Source: Hyphomicrobiales bacterium
GTDB taxonomy: Bacteria; Pseudomonadota; Alphaproteobacteria; Rhizobiales; Rhizobiaceae
Direction of reading: 5' to 3'
Assembly (NCBI GenBank): GCA_900472485.1
Contig: UCII01000020.1
Span: forward strand, 22,766-86,765
Length of the DNA stretch: 64,000 bases
A model generated the notes under the pieces. The model saw only the letters and a program-made list of their open reading frames with translations, was not told the origin of the DNA and did no database searches. Numbering within the stretch: position 1 is the stretch's first letter; each line of letters begins with the position of its first letter. Below are positions 33,967 through 42,025 of this stretch, piece by piece. The position numbers and the translations under genes are program-made.

Positions 33967-36099
33967 TTACGCCATCAGCTTCTCGATCAGAGCCGCCGCC
34001 GCTTCCGCAATCACGGTTCCGGGCGGGAAGATCGCGTCGGCGCCGGCTGCCTCCAGCGCCGCAAAATCCTGCGGCGGGATGACGCCACCGACTGCGATCA
34101 GAATGTTGCGGGCATGACGCCGGGTGAGCGCCTCCTTCAATTCCGGCACCAGCGTCAGATGGCCGGCGGCAAGCGACGATGCGCCGACGATATCGACGCC
34201 TTCGCGAACGGCGACGTCGGCGACTTCCTCAGGCGTCTGGAACATGGCGCCGACGACGACATCGAAGCCGAGATCGGCAAAGGCCGTAGCGATCACCTTT
34301 TGCCCGCGGTCGTGCCCATCCTGGCCCATCTTGGCGATGAGGATGCGGGGCTTTTCGCCGCGCACCGTGCGGAAGGCCTCGACCTTGGCGACAGCCTTGT
34401 TGAAAGCGGGATCGGCGTCGCCGACTTCCTGACGGTAGACGCCTGAGATGGTCCTGATCTCGGCGACATGCCGGCCATAGGCCTTTTCCAACGCGAGCGA
34501 GATTTCGCCGACGGTCGCTCTTGCCCTTGCTGCCTTCACGGCGAAGTCGAGCAGATTGCCGGTGCCGTTTCGCGCGGCATCCGTTAAGGCATTCAGGGCT
34601 GTTTCGACGGCCGTCGTCTCGCGCGTGCCCTTCAATTGCTGCAGCTTGGAAAGCTGGCGTGCCCGCACCTCGGAATTGTCGACCTTCAGAACGTCGACCT
34701 CGATATCTTTTTCCGGCCTGGAAAAATTGATGCCGACGAGGGTTTGATGGCCGCTGTCGATGCGTGCTTGCGTGCGGGCCGCCGCTTCCTCGATGCGAAG
34801 CTTTGGGATGCCTTTCTCGATCGCCTTTGCCATGCCGCCAAGTGCCTCGACTTCCTCGATATGGGCAAGGGCGCGCGCGGCGAGATCATGGGTCAGCCGT
34901 TCGACATAGGCCGAGCCGCCCCAGGGATCGATGATGCCTGTCGTTCCCGATTCCTTCTGCAGCAGGATCTGCGTGTTGCGGGCGATGCGGGCGGAATGAT
35001 CCGTCGGCAGCGCCAGCGCCTCGTCGAAGGAATTGGTATGGAGCGACTGCGTGTGTCCCTGTGTGGCAGCCATCGCCTCGACCATAGTGCGGATGATGTT
35101 GTTCATCGGGTCCTGCGCCGTCAGCGACCAGCCGGAGGTCTGGCTGTGGGTTCTGAGCGCCAGGGATTTCTGGTCCTTCGGTGCGAAATTCTTCTGCATC
35201 AGCGCGGCCCAGATCAGCCGCCCCGCGCGCATCTTGGCGACTTCCATGAAGAAGTTCATGCCGACGGCCCAGAAGAAGGACAGGCGAGGCGCGAAGCTGT
35301 CTATATCGAGCCCGGCTGCCACGCCTGCCCGCGCATATTCGATGCCGTCGGCGATGGTGTAGGCGAGTTCCAGATCCGCCGTCGCGCCGGCCTCCTGCAT
35401 GTGGTAGCCGGAGATCGAGATGGAGTTGAACTTCGGCATACGCTGGCTGGTATAGCTGAAAATGTCCGAGACGATCCGCATCGAGGGTTGCGGCGGATAG
35501 ATATAGGTGTTGCGGACCATGAACTCCTTGAGGATGTCGTTCTGGATCGTGCCGGACAGCTTTTCCTCGGAGACGCCCTGTTCCTCCGCCGCGACGATAT
35601 AGAGCGCCATGACCGGCAGCACCGCGCCATTCATGGTCATCGAGACGCTCATCTCGTCAAGCGGAATGCCATCGAAGAGCTGGCGCATATCGAGGATGGA
35701 ATCGATCGCCACACCCGCCATGCCGACATCGCCCGCAACCCGCGGATGATCGCTGTCATAACCGCGATGGGTGGCAAGATCGAAGGCGACCGAGAGCCCT
35801 TTCTGGCCGGCGGCGAGATTGCGGCGGTAAAAGGCGTTGGACTCCTCGGCGGTGGAGAAGCCGGCATATTGGCGGATAGTCCAGGGTTGCTGGACATACA
35901 TGGTCGGGTAGGGGCCGCGCACAAATGGTGCAGCGCCAGGATAGGTTTCAAGGAAGCTCAGGCCGCCGAGGTCGCTTTCGTCGTAAACGCGCTTGACGCG
36001 AATACCTTCGGGAGTTTCCCACGCCGGGGCGTCGGTTGGTGAGGTCGTTGCCTGCGGCTTGGTCCAGGGGATGGCGGCGAAGTTGGGGATCTTGGTCAT
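33967..36099 (-). CDS. Methylmalonyl-CoA mutase, large catalytic subunit
   Basis: A 710-residue adenosylcobalamin enzyme that interconverts (R)-methylmalonyl-CoA and succinyl-CoA, the end of propionyl-CoA, valine and isoleucine degradation. The barrel starts with PAWETPEGI and FLETYPGAAPFVRGPYPTMY, contains RNTYIYPPQPSMRI and SISGYHMQEAGA; the C-terminal B12 domain has DGHDRGQKVIATAF with the cobalt-binding histidine, then GADAIFPPGT. Start at ATG 36099 gives the usual length; the frame upstream is repeat DNA. It follows the small subunit gene after a 253-base gap filled with palindromic repeats. Confidence 0.95.
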   Translation of the reverse strand: MTKIPNFAAIPWTKPQATTSPTDAPAWETPEGIRVKRVYDESDLGGLSFLETYPGAAPFVRGPYPTMYVQQPWTIRQYAGFSTAEESNAFYRRNLAAGQKGLSVAFDLATHRGYDSDHPRVAGDVGMAGVAIDSILDMRQLFDGIPLDEMSVSMTMNGAVLPVMALYIVAAEEQGVSEEKLSGTIQNDILKEFMVRNTYIYPPQPSMRIVSDIFSYTSQRMPKFNSISISGYHMQEAGATADLELAYTIADGIEYARAGVAAGLDIDSFAPRLSFFWAVGMNFFMEVAKMRAGRLIWAALMQKNFAPKDQKSLALRTHSQTSGWSLTAQDPMNNIIRTMVEAMAATQGHTQSLHTNSFDEALALPTDHSARIARNTQILLQKESGTTGIIDPWGGSAYVERLTHDLAARALAHIEEVEALGGMAKAIEKGIPKLRIEEAAARTQARIDSGHQTLVGINFSRPEKDIEVDVLKVDNSEVRARQLSKLQQLKGTRETTAVETALNALTDAARNGTGNLLDFAVKAARARATVGEISLALEKAYGRHVAEIRTISGVYRQEVGDADPAFNKAVAKVEAFRTVRGEKPRILIAKMGQDGHDRGQKVIATAFADLGFDVVVGAMFQTPEEVADVAVREGVDIVGASSLAAGHLTLVPELKEALTRRHARNILIAVGGVIPPQDFAALEAAGADAIFPPGTVIAEAAAALIEKLMA

Positions 36100-36131
36100 G
36101 GAGCCGATGCCTCCGTGGATGTGGAGGGCGC

Positions 36132-36184
36132 GGTATCCCCCTCTGTCGCTTTCGCGACATCTCCCCCACAGGGGGGGAGATTGG
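36132..36184. repeat. Palindromic repeat, copy 1 of an inverted pair (mutase operon gap)
   Basis: Two hairpins in a row: CTGTCGCTTTCGCGACA, then CTCCCCCACAGGGGGGGAG. It is the same element as 36275-36325 in the opposite orientation, 90 bases apart. Confidence 0.75.
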
Positions 36185-36274
36185 AAACTGGTGGAGTCTT
36201 TCTGCCCCAAATAGATACCGCATCTGCGGCAGCATAGGTTGTCATTCTCGCTGGGGTTAAATTCTGGCGCGGAA

Positions 36275-36325
36275 CGATCTCCCCCCTTATGGGGGAGATG
36301 TCACGAAGTGACAGAGGGGGGTACC
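36275..36325. repeat. Palindromic repeat, copy 2 of an inverted pair (mutase operon gap)
   Basis: Reads CTCCCCCCTTATGGGGGAG followed by TGTCACGAAGTGACA and GAGGGGGGTACC; reversed, it matches 36132-36184 closely. The two copies occupy most of the gap between the two mutase subunit genes. Confidence 0.75.
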
Positions 36326-36352
36326 CAGTCTCCTCGAACGCGATGTCCATTC

Positions 36353-37702
36353 TCATCCCTCCATCCCCTCATCCAGCCGCATCGGCACCAACCCCGTCCC
36401 GCCAGCGATCGGACTCAAAGGGCCCAAAACCGTCACTGGCCGCTCGGTCTTCATGGCAAACAGCGTCGTCCCTACGATCGGCTTGGCGATGCGGCTCTCG
36501 CGTGCCTCGGCAACCATCGCCGCCAGCTCACCGCTGGGAATGACCCTCGCCAATCCGCCTTTGCTTTCGATCTCGATAAAGATATCCCAGGCCCGCTCGC
36601 AAAGCGCGTCGGTCAGCGCCTCGATGCCACCCGCACCGGCAGCGGGATCGAGGACATGATCGAGGTGGCTTTCGGCAATCAAAATCGTCTGCGTGTTGCG
36701 CGCCAGCCGCCGCGCCAGCGGGTCGGGTATGCCGTGCGTCAGGCTGTGCGGCAGGACGGAAATCTCGTCAGCGCCGCCGACGCCGGCTGAAAAGACCGCG
36801 ATCGTGTTGCGCAGGATGTTCGTCTCCGGATCGAGGCGGGTCAGCATGCGATAGCTCGTCTCAGCAAAGAGATACGCCGGTCGTGGGTCGGTGACGCCGC
36901 AGGCCTCGGCGATCCGGGTGAAGATCAGCCGTGCGGCGCGCATCTTCGCGGTTGTGACGAACTGGTTCTGATCAGCTGAAAGGCAGAGGCTGGTTGCCGC
37001 AAGCGCTGCTTCCGGCGACAGTCCGATCTCCTCAAGCAGTCGTAAATGGCCGACGAGGCTTGCCGCCATCACCGCCAGTTCCTGCGCCTCGGTCCCGCCG
37101 GCGTTATGCACGGCACGGCCGTCCGCATTGACGATCGTATCTATCGACTTCAACTCTTTGAAGTATTTGATGTCGTTGTTAAAATTGGCGAAATGCACGG
37201 CTGTCAAGAAAGCGTCGAGCCCAAGGTGCAAACTTTGGACACCACCGTCCACAACCGAGGCTGCTATCGTTTTGGCGATGCTGGAGGAAAAGCCGTCGAG
37301 GCGCAGAGTTGTCGTCTTGGCGGATGCTGCTGCCAGCACTTCGGAAAAGGTTGGCGACCGAGCATCCATGCCGATGCCGAAAGCCGAAGCGGACCCGCTG
37401 GAAATCAAGCTGATACCACTTGCGCCATTGGCAAGATCGTCACCGAGTTGCACGATCGCTCGCTCGGTGTCGGGATCGTCCATGCGCTGCGTCACCGTCC
37501 AGGGCAGCTCGGCCCGCTGACGAAATAGCGGCTTGCCGTCGCGCCGTCGCTCGTAAAGCGGCTCTATCGTGATGCCGTCATCGGTTCGCGAGACCAGTGC
37601 TTCCTGGAAATCCTTGCCTTTCAGCGCCCGTTCCACCAGCTTCAGCCAAGTCTTGTGGTCGGTCTGGCCGAAGATGCCCGGGTCGAGACTGTCGATATTC
37701 AT
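36353..37702 (-). CDS. Methylmalonyl-CoA mutase, small (non-catalytic) subunit
   Basis: A 449-residue mutase-barrel protein without the C-terminal B12 domain; it has no DxHxxG motif and stops just after the barrel. The family features KLVERALKGKDFQEALVSRT, EPLYERRRDGKPLF, HNAGGTEAQELAVMAA and AETSYRMLTRLDPETNILRN are seen. It pairs with the large subunit encoded downstream. It is shorter than typical MutA (about 600) because the degenerate B12-like domain is missing altogether. GGAGGAG precedes ATG 37702; the open frame upstream overlaps the divergent gene and is ignored. Confidence 0.88.
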   Translation of the reverse strand: MNIDSLDPGIFGQTDHKTWLKLVERALKGKDFQEALVSRTDDGITIEPLYERRRDGKPLFRQRAELPWTVTQRMDDPDTERAIVQLGDDLANGASGISLISSGSASAFGIGMDARSPTFSEVLAAASAKTTTLRLDGFSSSIAKTIAASVVDGGVQSLHLGLDAFLTAVHFANFNNDIKYFKELKSIDTIVNADGRAVHNAGGTEAQELAVMAASLVGHLRLLEEIGLSPEAALAATSLCLSADQNQFVTTAKMRAARLIFTRIAEACGVTDPRPAYLFAETSYRMLTRLDPETNILRNTIAVFSAGVGGADEISVLPHSLTHGIPDPLARRLARNTQTILIAESHLDHVLDPAAGAGGIEALTDALCERAWDIFIEIESKGGLARVIPSGELAAMVAEARESRIAKPIVGTTLFAMKTERPVTVLGPLSPIAGGTGLVPMRLDEGMEG

Positions 37703-37873
37703 GCGCTCCTCCGTACTGCATTGGTCTAGCCCATGATGCCGCAAGGGAAAACAGGAGTTTGGCTGATCGGTGCAATATCTTCGTTGGAACCGTCTGGTGA
37801 TCGACGCCAGCCTCGCTCCAGCCGCGGCATTCATTATGCGGCCTATCCGATGTGTCCCAACTGGTTTCCGATA

Positions 37874-38677
37874 ATGGCCGACCTGCTGCCCGTTTCCCGT
37901 CACCTGTTTGTCGCTGCCGCGCTGACGACATTGTCCGCCTGCAGCATCATTCCTGATACGGGCGCCACCGATCCGGATCGCTTTGTGCAGGAGACGACGC
38001 CCGTCTTCTATCGTCCGGAGGGTATCGAGCCGAACAGGGTAAGGCGCCTGCCGGTGCAGCCCGTGCCGCAATCACGCGATCTCTTCCGCACCCAATTCCA
38101 TCAGACCTATGGCCTACCGACCTTCAATCCAGTGCATCAGGCCATGTATGCGCAGCGCAGCGAGGATGATTTCACGTTGCCGGCCATTCCCTACAAGCGC
38201 ATCGATCCGCGCTTCCTGCGGCAGGAAGTGGACTACCAGACCAGGGAGCGCCCCGGCACTATCGTTGTCGATACGCGCGAACACTTCCTCTATTTCATCG
38301 AACCGGGCGGCAAGGCGATGCGCTATGGAGTCGGCCTCGGTGCGGCGGGATATGCCTGGCACGGAAGGGGCCTGATCCAATGGAAGCAGAAATGGCCGCG
38401 CTGGACCCCGCCCGCCGAAATGGTCGCGCGCGAACCGCAGATCAGGCCGCTATCGGCCGAGCGCGGCGGCATGAATCCGGGGCCGACCAACCCGCTCGGC
38501 GCGCGTGCGCTCTATATCTATCAGAACGGCCGGGATACGCTTTATCGAGTTCACGGCACGCCGGATTGGCAGTCGATCGGCAAGGCCGCATCTTCCGGAT
38601 GTGTTCGGATGCTCAATCAAGATGTAATAGATCTCTACAGCCGGGTGCCCGATAAGGCAGAAATCGTCGTTCTGTAG
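37874..38677 (+). CDS. L,D-transpeptidase (YkuD/ErfK family), lipoprotein
   Basis: A 267-residue protein with a lipobox-type signal (LFVAAALTTLSAC, Cys as first mature residue) and a YkuD catalytic domain (about 130-267). The catalytic motif reads SSGCVRMLNQDVIDLY with the cysteine nucleophile, and HGTPDWQSIG supplies the histidine. It forms 3-3 peptidoglycan crosslinks or attaches proteins, activities prominent in the polar-growing Rhizobiales. ATG 37874 gives a clean lipoprotein signal; an earlier ATG at 37850 is possible. A paralogue follows 161 bases downstream. Divergent from the mutase small-subunit gene. Confidence 0.88.
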   Translation: MADLLPVSRHLFVAAALTTLSACSIIPDTGATDPDRFVQETTPVFYRPEGIEPNRVRRLPVQPVPQSRDLFRTQFHQTYGLPTFNPVHQAMYAQRSEDDFTLPAIPYKRIDPRFLRQEVDYQTRERPGTIVVDTREHFLYFIEPGGKAMRYGVGLGAAGYAWHGRGLIQWKQKWPRWTPPAEMVAREPQIRPLSAERGGMNPGPTNPLGARALYIYQNGRDTLYRVHGTPDWQSIGKAASSGCVRMLNQDVIDLYSRVPDKAEIVVL

Positions 38678-38838
38678 CGGTATTTTACCACAAATTTTCG
38701 TGATGTTGCATAAGTGCGATAGTCGGGGTGGTTTGCGCTCTTTAGTTTTGCGTCTGTCTCTGCGAACCTCTCGGGGAGCCGAATCAGCCTGTTGTTACGG
38801 GTTTTCGCTTCCTCCACAAAAGGAACTATGCTGTCGAC

Positions 38839-39570
38839 ATGAGCCTTCCTTCATCCCTATCCCGACGTAACTTCCTCGCTCTAGCTGGTCTCGGCGCCGT
38901 TTCGACGCTTGCCAGCTGCGCCTCCACCATCGACAACGGCCCCGTCGTCAGTCCGGTTCAATATACCGGCTCCCCCCGGCCGTTCCGAACCTGGTTCTCC
39001 AGCTATGATGGCGAGCAGCCCGATCCGGCCGTAATCTATGCCTCCGTCGAGGATGGGGGCTTCATCATTCCGGCGGTTCCCTACCAGCAGATCGATCCAC
39101 GCTTCTACCGTCAGCGGGTGGTCGACCCAACAGGCGAGGCACCCGGCAGCGTGATCGTCAATACAACGCAGCGCATGCTCTATGTGACCGAGCAGGGCGG
39201 AACGGCAATGCGCTATGGCATCGGCGTCGGCCGCGAAGGATTTGCCTGGCAGGGCCGCGGCGTGATTCAGTGGCGCAAGAAATGGCCGCGCTGGAATCCT
39301 CCGGATGAAATGGTCGCCCGCCAGCCGGAACTCGTGAAGTATTCCATCGCCAATGGCGGCATGGACCCGGGTCTGAAGAACCCGCTGGGGGCACGAGCTC
39401 TCTATATTTTCGAGGACAAGCAGGATTCGCTTTACCGTCTGCACGGCAATCCCGACTGGCGCTCCATCGGCAAGGCCGTTTCCTCTGGCTGTGTCCGCTT
39501 GCTGAACCAGGATGTCATCGATCTCTATGATCGCGTTCCCGAGCGAGCGCCGATCCTGGTCACGGCCTGA
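38839..39570 (+). CDS. L,D-transpeptidase (YkuD/ErfK family), Tat-type lipoprotein signal
   Basis: A 243-residue paralogue of the preceding gene, sharing the IPAVPYQQIDPRFYRQ segment, the WPRWNPPDEMVARQPE block and the catalytic SSGCVRLLNQDVIDLY motif. Its signal differs: SRRNFLALAGLGAVSTLASC has a twin-arginine motif followed by a lipobox, suggesting Tat export and lipidation. It lacks the extra 25-residue linker of the first copy. A strong rho-independent terminator follows its stop. Confidence 0.88.
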   Translation: MSLPSSLSRRNFLALAGLGAVSTLASCASTIDNGPVVSPVQYTGSPRPFRTWFSSYDGEQPDPAVIYASVEDGGFIIPAVPYQQIDPRFYRQRVVDPTGEAPGSVIVNTTQRMLYVTEQGGTAMRYGIGVGREGFAWQGRGVIQWRKKWPRWNPPDEMVARQPELVKYSIANGGMDPGLKNPLGARALYIFEDKQDSLYRLHGNPDWRSIGKAVSSGCVRLLNQDVIDLYDRVPERAPILVTA

Positions 39571-39583
39571 TACCGTATCATTG

Positions 39584-39612
39584 AAAAAAGGGCGTCACTG
39601 GCGCCCTTTTTT
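39584..39612 (+). terminator. Rho-independent terminator after the tandem L,D-transpeptidases
   Basis: Stem AAAAAAGGGCG / CGCCCTTTTTT with a short loop, 13 bases after the stop codon, ending in a T-run. Confidence 0.85.
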
Positions 39613-39803
39613 GTTCGCGGTCCTGACCGGAAGTAGCCGGCATCCTGAAACCGATTTCAAACCATTGCCCACCTGACCTTCGGCTGTGGGCGCTGGTCGC
39701 GCGGATTGGCTATTCGCTCACATCGCGGGCCGTTGCCATCTTCCTATTGCCGGCATTGTCTCAATTCATTTTCCTAATCAAACACCGAAATCTATATTGC
39801 GCG

Positions 39804-39814
39804 CGATTAAATCG
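39804..39814. promoter_or_regulatory. Short palindrome CGATT-A-AATCG upstream of ohr
   Basis: Perfect 5-base arms around one base, 40 bases upstream of the ohr start, followed by an AT-rich TATATAAAAT stretch. Candidate OhrR-type operator; the regulator gene is not adjacent, so this is tentative. Confidence 0.35.
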
Positions 39815-39853
39815 TGATGTATATAAAATTCATCCAACCGAAGGAGACATGAC

Positions 39854-40276
39854 ATGCCTATTCTCTATACGACCAAAGCTTCCGCCACCGGTGGCCGCGC
39901 CGGCCATGCAGTTTCCGAAAATGGCGTCCTTGATGTCACGCTGACTGTTCCGAAGGAGCTCGGCGGCGATGGCGCTACCGGCACCAATCCGGAGCAGCTC
40001 TTTGCAGCCGGCTATTCCGCCTGCTTCTTGGGCGCTTTGAAATTTGTCGCAGGCCAGCAGAAGGTCAAGATTCCGGAAGACGCAAAGGTCACGGCAACCG
40101 TCGGCATCGGCCCGCGCGCGGATGGCACCGGTTTCGGCATCGAAGTGTCTCTAGCCGTCCACATTCCCGGCATGGACAAGGCCGAGGCTGAAAAGCTCGC
40201 CGCCGCCGCCCATATCGTATGCCCGTACAGCCACGCCATGCGTACTTCGACCGAAGTGCCGGTTGCTGTTGTCTGA
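39854..40276 (+). CDS. ohr: Organic hydroperoxide resistance protein Ohr
   Basis: A 140-residue thiol peroxidase of the Ohr/OsmC fold that reduces fatty-acid and other organic hydroperoxides. The two catalytic cysteines are in YSACFLGAL and HIVCPYSHAM, and the N-terminal LYTTKASATGGRAGHA is typical of Ohr rather than OsmC. AAGGAGAC precedes the ATG. It is normally controlled by the MarR-type OhrR; the MarR gene 1.2 kb downstream has a different sequence and is divergent to another gene. A strong terminator follows. Confidence 0.95.
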   Translation: MPILYTTKASATGGRAGHAVSENGVLDVTLTVPKELGGDGATGTNPEQLFAAGYSACFLGALKFVAGQQKVKIPEDAKVTATVGIGPRADGTGFGIEVSLAVHIPGMDKAEAEKLAAAAHIVCPYSHAMRTSTEVPVAVV

Positions 40277-40326
40277 CGCGCACCGCGCCGCCAGCCGATT
40301 GAAGGCCGGAAATACGGAATATATTG

Positions 40327-40365
40327 AAAAGGAGCGACAGTTTAATCTTTCGCTCCTTTTCTTTT
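40327..40365 (+). terminator. Rho-independent terminator after ohr
   Basis: Perfect 11-base stem AAAAGGAGCGA / TCGCTCCTTTT with a 12-base loop, then CTTTT. Confidence 0.85.
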
Positions 40366-40385
40366 GCAAGAAAAATGCTATATCT

Positions 40386-40397
40386 TTTCCTAGGAAA
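40386..40397. promoter_or_regulatory. Operator-like palindrome at the Xre/RES promoter
   Basis: TTTCCTAGGAAA is a perfect 12-base palindrome directly before the ribosome site and 11 bases from the antitoxin ATG. Toxin-antitoxin promoters are usually autorepressed at such a site. Confidence 0.55.
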
Positions 40398-40407
40398 GGA
40401 AGTAGCC

Positions 40408-40791
40408 ATGATAAAGGCCCAGACAATAGGTCATACGATGCCCGGCGAAGCGCTCGTTATGACTAAAGCCGTCGTCAACGCTGCTGAAAGACTGGGATTG
40501 AACGCCCGTAGCCTGGCGGCCATCATCGGCGTGTCGGAGGCGACGGTATCGCGCATGAAGCGGCAGGATCATCTGTTGGAGCGCGATAGCAAGCCTTTCG
40601 AACTTGCCGTGCTTCTCGTTCGTCTCTTCCGTTCGCTCGACGCTATCGTCGGCGGCGACGAGGCTGTGGCGCGGCAATGGCTGCGTAACGGCAATATCGC
40701 CTTTGGCGCAGCGCCAATCGACAAGATCATCTCGATTTCTGGTTTGACCGATGTCCTTGCCTATCTGGACGCCCGCCGCGCTCTCGTCTGA
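40408..40791 (+). CDS. Xre/MbcA/ParS-type antitoxin of a RES module
   Basis: A 127-residue antitoxin. The N-terminal part has a helix-turn-helix (LNARSLAAIIGVSEATVSRMKR) and the C-terminal part is the DUF2384 toxin-binding region (ARQWLRNGNIAFGAAPIDKIISISGLTDVLAYLDARR). It neutralises and, with the toxin, autorepresses. ATG 40408 follows AAAGGAAG; a longer in-frame start would run through the upstream terminator. Overlaps the toxin gene by 41 bases, a strong sign of coupled expression. Confidence 0.9.
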   Translation: MIKAQTIGHTMPGEALVMTKAVVNAAERLGLNARSLAAIIGVSEATVSRMKRQDHLLERDSKPFELAVLLVRLFRSLDAIVGGDEAVARQWLRNGNIAFGAAPIDKIISISGLTDVLAYLDARRALV

Positions 40792-41521
40792 GACAAGGGC
40801 CATTTCCGGCCAATATTGGCGGCTGGTGGAATCGCAGCATCAGGTCTCAACGCTGAAGCTTGTCGATACGCTGGAAGAGCAGGCGCTTCTCGAAAGCATC
40901 TTGGAAGAAAGCAAGCCGGTTCTGCCGCCGGAATGCGCAGGGCTCGACTATCTCCTTGCTACACCCTTCCGCTATGGGGCGATCTATCCCCACGGTTCCC
41001 GTTTTCGTCGCGCGGGCCGTACGCTCGGAGTCTTCTATGCCTCGGAGCAGGTAGAGACGGCGCTAGCTGAAATGAGCTTCTACCGGCTGCTCTTCTTCCG
41101 TGATTCCCCCGATACGCCGTTGCCTGCCAATGCCGCCGAATATACCGCCTTTGCCGCTGCGATTACGACGAAGGCTGGGATCGATCTGACGCGGCCTCCC
41201 TTGGATCGCGATCGGAAGCTGTGGACCGATCCGATCGACTACGACGCCTGCCAATCGCTTGCAGAGGCGGCGCGAACCGGCGGCATCGAGGCAATCCTCT
41301 ACCGTTCCGTCCGCGATCCCAGCGGAGGCATGAATATAGCGCTGCTCACGGCCAGAGCCTTCTCTGCCCGCGAACCCGTTGAACGCCAGACATGGCGCAT
41401 CCGGCTGTCGCGCGTCGGGGTACAGGCGCTGTGCGAATTCCCACGGCGCCGCATCGGCTTCGAAAGGCAGGATTTCGAGGGTGATCCGCGACTATCTGAG
41501 GCGCAGTTCAGAGCAGAATAG
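40751..41521 (+). CDS. RES-domain toxin (NAD+-degrading family)
   Basis: A 256-residue RES toxin. The Arg of the family lies in SRFRRAG, followed by LGVFYASEQVETALAEMSFYR with the Glu, and the Ser in LYRSVRDPSG; these three residues give the family its name. RES toxins degrade NAD+ by phosphorolysis and arrest growth. The protein is longer than minimal RES domains because of an N-terminal region (about residues 1-60) and a C-terminal tail. It follows its Xre antitoxin with a 41-base overlap; the exact start within the overlap is uncertain. Confidence 0.88.
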   Translation: MSLPIWTPAALSSETRAISGQYWRLVESQHQVSTLKLVDTLEEQALLESILEESKPVLPPECAGLDYLLATPFRYGAIYPHGSRFRRAGRTLGVFYASEQVETALAEMSFYRLLFFRDSPDTPLPANAAEYTAFAAAITTKAGIDLTRPPLDRDRKLWTDPIDYDACQSLAEAARTGGIEAILYRSVRDPSGGMNIALLTARAFSAREPVERQTWRIRLSRVGVQALCEFPRRRIGFERQDFEGDPRLSEAQFRAE

Positions 41522-41954
41522 CAAGATCGCTGCGCAGACGGTCGCCATTGCCGTCGGGCAGTCGCTCTTCGAGGGCGGCGTGCGTCGTCTTCCAGATCGG
41601 CACGGCGGCAGCGAGCGCCGCCTTTCCCGATGGCGTGAGGCTGAGCAGGCGGGCGCGGCGATCTCTAGGATTAGGCACGATGCTAACCCATCCCCGCCGT
41701 TCCAGCGGCTTTAAGGCCGCCGTCAGCGTCGTCTGGTCTATTGCCAGGAGTGCCGTGACCGATCCCATGGATGCCGGCACGGGCCGGTTCAGGGACATCA
41801 TCAGGGAGAACTGGCCGTTGGTAAGGCCGAATGGCCGCAGCGCCTCGTCAAAGCGACGGGCAAGAGCGCGCGCTGCTCGCTGAACATGCAGGCATAGGCA
41901 GGTGTCGCGGACTAACAGCGTGGTTTCAAAGGGGATTTCGACGGCGTTTGACAT
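41508..41954 (-). CDS. MarR-family transcriptional regulator
   Basis: A 148-residue MarR-type winged-helix regulator: NGQFSLMMSLNRPVPASMGSVTALLAIDQTTLTAALKPLERRGWVSIVPNPRDRRARLLSLT covers the helix-turn-helix and wing (avoided repeats here are from one continuous domain, residues 45-115). Two cysteines, Cys19 and Cys21 in DTCLCLH, lie near the N-terminus where redox-sensing MarR proteins carry a reactive cysteine. Divergent from a DUF899 thioredoxin-like gene with a perfect 16-base palindrome between them. It converges on the RES toxin with a 14-base overlap at the 3' ends. Confidence 0.88.
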   Translation of the reverse strand: MSNAVEIPFETTLLVRDTCLCLHVQRAARALARRFDEALRPFGLTNGQFSLMMSLNRPVPASMGSVTALLAIDQTTLTAALKPLERRGWVSIVPNPRDRRARLLSLTPSGKAALAAAVPIWKTTHAALEERLPDGNGDRLRSDLAILL

Positions 41955-41963
41955 GATTCATTA

Positions 41964-41979
41964 ATATTGATATCAATAT
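41964..41979. promoter_or_regulatory. Perfect palindrome ATATTGATATCAATAT, MarR operator candidate
   Basis: Sixteen bases of perfect symmetry located 10 bases before the MarR start and 47 bases before the divergent DUF899 gene. Size and AT-rich symmetry suit a MarR dimer. Confidence 0.7.
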
Positions 41980-42025
41980 ATTTGTCAAGATTTGGAAATG
42001 AAAACGCCGGAGGAGGGCGCGGACA

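Noticed and set aside
34636..36042. 468-codon plus-strand frame opposite the mutase large subunit
   Set aside because: Shadow of a highly conserved gene; no independent signals.
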